DNA from: Armatimonas sp043757465
GTDB taxonomy: Bacteria; Armatimonadota; Armatimonadia; Armatimonadales; Armatimonadaceae
DNA: 7,325 bases
Direction of reading: 5' to 3'
NCBI RefSeq assembly: GCF_043757465.1
Contig: NZ_JAYVPL010000050.1
Span: forward strand, 1 to 7,325
Shown here: positions 4,650-7,325 of the stretch, piece by piece
Numbering within the stretch: the stretch's first letter is position 1
How the letters are laid out: each line of letters begins with the position of its first letter
The notes under the pieces: model-generated
What the model saw: the letters and a program-made list of their open reading frames with translations, nothing else
Database searches by the model: none
Told to the model about the DNA's origin: nothing
Made by a program: the position numbers and the translations under genes

Positions 4650-5337
4650 AGAGGGCTTCGTCTCGATCTCCCGCGCCTCGATACTGCTGGAGGCTCCGGA
4701 GCGTACTGTCCGCCGCGTGTCGGCCAAGTTGGCCGACAGTGACCGACACATGGCCGACACGGGAGCAAGGCTTGTCCGCCTCTCTGAACTCGCTCTGCTG
4801 ATGGGAAAGCCCTGGCCGCTGGCAAGTGTGGCGGACAGCAAGGAAGCAAATGGCGGACAAGTGGCCGACACTTTAGAGGGTTTGGCGGACAAAAAAACGC
4901 CTTTGGCCGACAGTGGCCGACAGGCCGAAGGTTCGAACCTTCGACAGCAGGAAAGCGCACTGGTGGCACAGCTTAGGAGCGAGCTGGAGCACCGAAATTC
5001 TGAGATGGAGGATGTGAAGCAAGACCGTGAGCACTGGCGAGAGCAAGCTCACAAGTGGGAAGCTCAGGCGGAGAAGTCCCTCCAGCTCGTGGACCAAGCG
5101 CAACGGCTCCAACTCGTGGCCGAACGTAAAGTCGCGGAGCTGGAAGGCAAGCTCTTGCCAGCTCTGGAGGCTCCACGCGCCGATTCTAGCGGCGATAGTG
5201 GGCCGGGCGATCTACCAGCGCCGCGCATGGGATCGGGTGGGGGAATCACTACCCTGGGGAGTGTGGAGACTGTGAGAGCGCCGGGCGAAGCTACCAAGCT
5301 TCAGCCCTGGTGGGCTTTTTGGAAGGGGAGGGGTTGA
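4642..5337 (+). CDS. HTH plus coiled-coil DNA-binding protein with in-gene binding-site array
   Basis: The protein has 231 residues. ATG 4642 is chosen over 4594 because the latter lies well inside the toxin gene; GGAG (4627-4630) is 11 bp upstream and the overlap with the toxin is 8 bp. Residues about 5-57 form a helix-turn-helix with wing (SISRASILLEAPERTVRRVSAKL, then RLVRLSELALLMGKP), of the MerR/excisionase-like kind. Residues 62-100 repeat (V/L)AD(S/T/K). Residues about 103-175 form a long coiled coil rich in Glu, Gln and Lys. The C-terminus ends LQPWWAFWKGRG. This plan (N-terminal HTH, coiled coil, short aromatic-basic end) recalls plasmid proteins such as KfrA and the DUF536 group, which organise or stabilise plasmids. 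The analogy is architectural, not by sequence identity. The repeats reflect an array of GGCSGACA sites in the DNA. Confidence 0.7.
   Translation: MPEEGFVSISRASILLEAPERTVRRVSAKLADSDRHMADTGARLVRLSELALLMGKPWPLASVADSKEANGGQVADTLEGLADKKTPLADSGRQAEGSNLRQQESALVAQLRSELEHRNSEMEDVKQDREHWREQAHKWEAQAEKSLQLVDQAQRLQLVAERKVAELEGKLLPALEAPRADSSGDSGPGDLPAPRMGSGGGITTLGSVETVRAPGEATKLQPWWAFWKGRG
4707..4922. repeat. Array of GGC(C/G)GACA sites
   Basis: Eight perfect direct copies begin at 4731, 4752, 4830, 4852, 4863, 4884, 4905 and 4915. Three perfect inverted copies lie at 4707-4714, 4718-4725 and 4773-4780. One copy with a single mismatch is at 4741. Steps between neighbours are mostly 10-11 or 21-22 bp, placing sites on one face of the helix. 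The inverted copy at 4718 and the direct copy at 4731 form a perfect 21-bp palindrome (4718-4738, 10-bp arms around a G). Only one other perfect copy was noticed in the window (6218-6225). Confidence 0.85.
4926..4943. repeat. 18-bp palindrome CGAAGGTTCGAACCTTCG, copy 2
   Basis: This perfect 18-bp palindrome lies immediately after the GGCSGACA array. Its inner 16 bp is identical to 3666-3681. It encodes EGSNL, as the first copy does. It may mark a regulator site or recombination junction. Confidence 0.7.
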
Positions 5338-5340
5338 AGA

Positions 5341-6345
5341 GTGAAAAAAGAACCTAGTCCTTACGGGAACCCAGAGCTAACATTCAGGCTCATGCAGGCA
5401 GGTGTGGATCTGGACACCCTGCCTCAAGATGTTGTACGCGCCGCCTTTGGTGATCCTCAAATGGTCGCTCGAATTGAAAACGGAGAGGCAGGGATTGAGG
5501 GAATCAGGCGCAAAGCTAACTTATTAGCAAACGAGACACCAAAAAAATCGAGGCTTTTTCGTGGTTCGGACGAACGAATCCCCTTGCTGACGCAGCTTTA
5601 CCAGTTAGACGAATCTGAGCGATGCCTTTCGGGAGACGCGCCTCCCTCCGTGGTGAAGCTTGTCATGAGCCGCGGACACCGCACCTACTCTTCCGAGATA
5701 GTAGCGCTCTTGGAGCGATTTGGAGTAAGTAGAGATAAGGTCGGATTGCCTTTCTTCGCAACAGTCAGCGTGATTGAAGATAATCTCTCTTTAATTCGCG
5801 AGGTGATGGATTGCGCAGCCGATAGCACAGGATTTCTCGCTTCAACCGTTGCCACGATGGCAGAGACTTATGAATCTCTTCTTGCTTTCCAAGTCGTTGC
5901 CCCTATAAGCCATGACCTGAAAGACTGGATCATCCAAAATGGAAACCCAAGCCCTGTCATTCACTTGATCATTGTTGACCCTTACACAAAGGAGTGGGCT
6001 ATTCCAGCAAAGAGTTTTCCAGCACTCATAGAGGCGATGAAGAGGACAGAAGGGGATGCGCCCGAGCCTAGATTTTTCCCCGATGATCTAAAGATAGTGC
6101 GCTTTAGCGACAGAGACCCTCTGCTCACTCATGTGTTCGAGAGCTTGAGTAAGATCGTTCTCGGAAAGCTTGCGATCAATCGTTGTGCCGTTTGCTTGAG
6201 TCCATTCGTAGTCACCAGGCCGACACAAGTTTATTGCTCTGCAAGATGCCAGAACCGAGCACGGGTGAGGCGGCAAAGAGAAAAACAAAAAAGTGCACCC
6301 CCCAAAAAAGCTAACCAAAGCAAAGAGGATGCACAGTGGGTATAA
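5341..6345 (+). CDS. Protein with a C-terminal CGNR-type zinc finger
   Basis: The protein has 334 residues. GTG 5341 has a strong purine-rich site (GGAAGGGGAGGGG, 5321-5333) 7 bp upstream. Cys282 and Cys285 (CAVC), Cys299 and Cys303 (CSARC) form a likely zinc site, followed by QNRARVRRQREKQK. The pattern C-x2-C-x13-C-x3-C-x-N-R, with F and YCS between, matches the CGNR-type finger of bacterial nucleic-acid-binding proteins. The rest, about 280 residues, matches nothing I know and looks globular and mixed alpha/beta; it is longer than typical CGNR proteins and I do not see their usual N-terminal domain. The lysine-rich tail suggests binding to nucleic acid. Sampled stretches are clearly AT-richer than neighbouring genes, suggesting separate acquisition. 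A TATAAT overlaps its stop codon. Confidence 0.7.
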   Translation: MKKEPSPYGNPELTFRLMQAGVDLDTLPQDVVRAAFGDPQMVARIENGEAGIEGIRRKANLLANETPKKSRLFRGSDERIPLLTQLYQLDESERCLSGDAPPSVVKLVMSRGHRTYSSEIVALLERFGVSRDKVGLPFFATVSVIEDNLSLIREVMDCAADSTGFLASTVATMAETYESLLAFQVVAPISHDLKDWIIQNGNPSPVIHLIIVDPYTKEWAIPAKSFPALIEAMKRTEGDAPEPRFFPDDLKIVRFSDRDPLLTHVFESLSKIVLGKLAINRCAVCLSPFVVTRPTQVYCSARCQNRARVRRQREKQKSAPPKKANQSKEDAQWV

Positions 6346-6346
6346 T
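6341..6346 (+). promoter_or_regulatory. Candidate -10 box TATAAT before the structured region
   Basis: A perfect TATAAT overlaps the stop codon of the zinc-finger gene and would start transcription near 6353, just before the first strand of the three-way junction (6362). TGGG precedes it, close to but not exactly an extended -10. No good -35 box is found at 16-18 bp. Promoter function is therefore tentative. Confidence 0.4.
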
Positions 6347-6352
6347 GGAGGT

Positions 6353-6680
6353 CAGTTAAGGCAGTAAAACAGCGAACCCCTGGTCAAGAAGCGGCAAAAC
6401 TTCTAGCCAGGGGCGCGCGAAAGTGGGAAATCTCCCGAGTCTCAATCGGATTTTACCTCACTTTCGCCGCTGTTTCACTGAGGAAGCATCGGCGGGTCAT
6501 CCTCCCGCCTAATCGAAGTCCGCAATGCTTCACCCAGGCAGGGAGGCGCGTTGCTAGAGCGTCCGCGTTGTTCGCCGTAGGCCACGGCTCGCAACGGCGC
6601 TGACGGGTAGCCTCACAGCTATCTAAGACCGGTCCCAGTCTCTCCCTGCCCACAAGGAGACTGGGACGCGATCTTAGGGA
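6353..6680 (+). ncRNA. Candidate structured noncoding RNA or structured leader of the primase operon
   Basis: This 337-bp gap (6346-6682) has no convincing gene but is dense in inverted repeats. P1: 6362-6374 pairs with 6468-6480 (12 of 13 pairs). P2: 6377-6383 with 6407-6413, continued by 6387-6391 with 6400-6404. P3: 6417-6425 with 6459-6467, continued by 6428-6432 with 6449-6453. P3 abuts P1, giving a tight three-way junction. P4: 6483-6489 with 6525-6531, enclosing 6491-6496 with 6504-6509. P5: 6558-6601 in three short helices. P6: 6623-6628 with 6672-6677, enclosing 6632-6642 with 6657-6667 (11 perfect pairs). The P6 loop can pair with 6537-6544. The last helix ends at the GGGAG before the next gene. 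I recognise no known RNA class. A single-strand origin or transfer origin at DNA level is the alternative. Strand is inferred from the TATAAT. Confidence 0.55.
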
Positions 6681-6682
6681 GT

Positions 6683-6955
6683 ATGTGGGCCATAATGAAT
6701 ATTCGAGACAGAGCGCTGCTTCATCGGCGCTGGAACCCTTCACCCGATCTAGTCGGGCGCTACGTGGACACAGCGGCCCTGCGGGTTCGCTTCGGCAAGT
6801 ACGATGGTGCCGAGCTGCAAGACATTCCCCGCTGGTATCTAGGCTGGTGCTTAGACACGCTTTACCTCACCCGGCAGGAGCGCCGGGCTGTAGAGATACG
6901 ACTCGCTCAGGAGCCATTCAAGAGTAGCTTTTCCTACTGTGGAGGTGCTCTGTGA
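6683..6955 (+). CDS. DUF3820-like small protein
   Basis: The protein has 90 residues from ATG 6683, or 86 from ATG 6695. GGGAG at 6677-6681 lies only 1 bp before the first and 13 bp before the second, so the start is uncertain. The core VRFGKYDGAELQDIPRWYLGWCLDTLYLTRQERRAVEIRL (about residues 34-73) matches the DUF3820 pattern (MPFGKYKGxxLxDIPxxYLxWL), which also occurs at the C-terminus of exonuclease X-like proteins. The fold is small and probably nucleic-acid-associated, with no established reaction. It overlaps the primase-like gene by GTGA, which suggests a shared DNA-replication context. Its translation may depend on the structured region directly upstream. Confidence 0.7.
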   Translation: MWAIMNIRDRALLHRRWNPSPDLVGRYVDTAALRVRFGKYDGAELQDIPRWYLGWCLDTLYLTRQERRAVEIRLAQEPFKSSFSYCGGAL

Positions 6956-7245
6956 ACCAGACACCTAAGCCCCGCGCCCTTGCTCCGATCTTCGATACCA
7001 TCCCTCCCGAGCTCAAGGCTCTCTCTCAGTGGGTAGGGTGGCGCTTCACTTGGAGAGCTGGCAAGCCTGGGGAGGCAGGCACTTGGACTAAAGCCCCGTT
7101 CCGTGCCGACGGCAAAGGCGCTGCCAAGAGCACCGACTCTGCGACCTGGACAACCTTCGATCAAGCCTGTGCCGCTTACCAGCGTGGCGGCTTCGATGGT
7201 ATCGGGTTCGTCTTCTCTCCAGAAGATGGCCCTGAACAAACATAG
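6952..7245 (+). pseudogene. Truncated N-terminus of a phage/plasmid primase-polymerase-like protein
   Basis: Only 97 residues remain. GTG 6952 overlaps the previous stop, with GGAGGT (6941-6946) 5 bp upstream. The sequence IPPELKALSQWVGWRF, then TWTKAPFRADGKGAAKSTDSATWTTFDQA, then GFDGIGFVFSPEDG, matches the start of the NrS-1-like or bifunctional primase-polymerase proteins of phages and plasmids. Those continue with a (G)IDLD metal-binding motif and a helicase domain, often several hundred residues more. Here the frame ends EDGPEQT just before that motif, and all three forward frames soon stop. The catalytic part is therefore missing and the product is very likely inactive. Sequence from about 7246 looks foreign (possible insertion-sequence end). 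A programmed frameshift is not supported, because no frame continues the family sequence. Confidence 0.7.
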
Positions 7246-7325
7246 CTGTTAAAAAGGGACACTTAGCTCCGGTGGCCCTCAGCGTCCCAGCTCTTCATTG
7301 GATTGGGCAATCCCTTCTTCCAGAG
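7246..7325. mobile_element. Possible insertion-sequence end (partial)
   Basis: Immediately after the primase frame breaks, TGTTAAAAAGGGACAC appears (about 7247-7262), beginning with TG as many insertion-sequence inverted repeats do. On the minus strand a frame open from the window edge ends at a TAA (+ strand 7264-7266), giving the peptide LWKKGLPNPMKSWDAEGHRS. This could be the C-terminus of a transposase reading leftwards. The other end is outside the window, so neither the target duplication nor the family can be given. Confidence 0.35.

Noticed and set aside
4269..4892. Long minus-strand ORF (207 codons) and other minus-strand ORFs
   Set aside because: They are antisense shadows of high-GC genes with recognisable domains; none shows a family motif or a plausible ribosome-binding site in context.
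4707..4922. CRISPR array
   Set aside because: The repeat is only 8 bp, spacing is 10-22 bp with no spacer-sized gaps, orientation is mixed, and it lies inside a gene.
4926..4943. tRNA T-arm lookalike (GGTTCGAACC)
   Set aside because: The sequence resembles a T-arm, but no acceptor, D or anticodon stems surround either copy, and both lie in good coding frames.
6218..6225. Extra GGCCGACA copy in the zinc-finger gene
   Set aside because: A single 8-mer of this degeneracy is expected about once or less by chance in this window, and it is isolated.
6453..6743. Minus-strand ORF of 96 codons across the noncoding region
   Set aside because: Low-complexity translation without domain features; it crosses the inverted repeats and the start of the DUF3820-like gene.

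Overview
The window looks like the replication and accessory region of a bacterial mobile element (plasmid, integrated plasmid, ICE or prophage). The bacterium has moderately high GC, ATG and GTG starts and classic Shine-Dalgarno sites. I cannot name the host. No rRNA, tRNA or housekeeping gene anchors the taxonomy, and no protein is close enough to something I recognise at species level. All supported genes lie on the + strand. Most are packed head to tail with 4-bp ATGA or GTGA overlaps, so they probably form one or two long polycistronic units.

Layout. (1) Bases 1-206 are AT-rich. They hold a possible C-terminal gene remnant, then a near-consensus sigma70-type promoter (TTGACA, 17 bp, GATAAT) whose -35 box sits inside a 17-bp palindrome, a likely operator. 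(2) Bases 207-2824 carry a small AT-hook-like protein, a helical protein of unknown function, a winged-helix replication-initiator-like protein with iteron-like repeats inside its gene, a paralogue of the helical protein, and a ribbon-helix-helix protein. A hairpin plus T-tract reading on the minus strand lies just before the initiator gene. (3) Bases 2876-4649 are a toxin-antitoxin island: an antitoxin-like/ParE-like pair, a DUF4926 protein, an orphan antitoxin-like protein, and a second antitoxin-like/ParE-RelE pair. Junction sequences are reused between the modules. (4) Bases 4642-5337 encode an HTH plus coiled-coil DNA-binding protein whose own gene contains eleven perfect copies of an 8-bp site (GGCSGACA), many at 10-11 or 21-22 bp steps. 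(5) Bases 5341-6345 encode an AT-richer protein ending in a CGNR-type zinc finger. (6) Bases 6346-6682 are noncoding and highly structured: a tight three-way junction, several further stems and an 8-9-bp loop interaction suggesting a pseudoknot. (7) Bases 6683-7245 encode a DUF3820-like protein and the N-terminus of a phage/plasmid primase-polymerase. The primase reading frame breaks abruptly, probably at the end of an insertion sequence that starts near 7246.

How the parts could work together (inference). The initiator-like and primase-like proteins would drive replication, with control from the palindromic promoter, the possible antisense terminator and in-gene repeats. The HTH/coiled-coil protein with its clustered sites resembles a partition, copy-control or nucleoprotein system. 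The toxin-antitoxin pairs would stabilise the element. The most unusual items are the folded noncoding region before the primase operon, the site array inside the HTH/coiled-coil gene, and the shared modules (tails, ribosome-binding sites, antitoxin N-termini) that suggest the operon grew by duplication and recombination.
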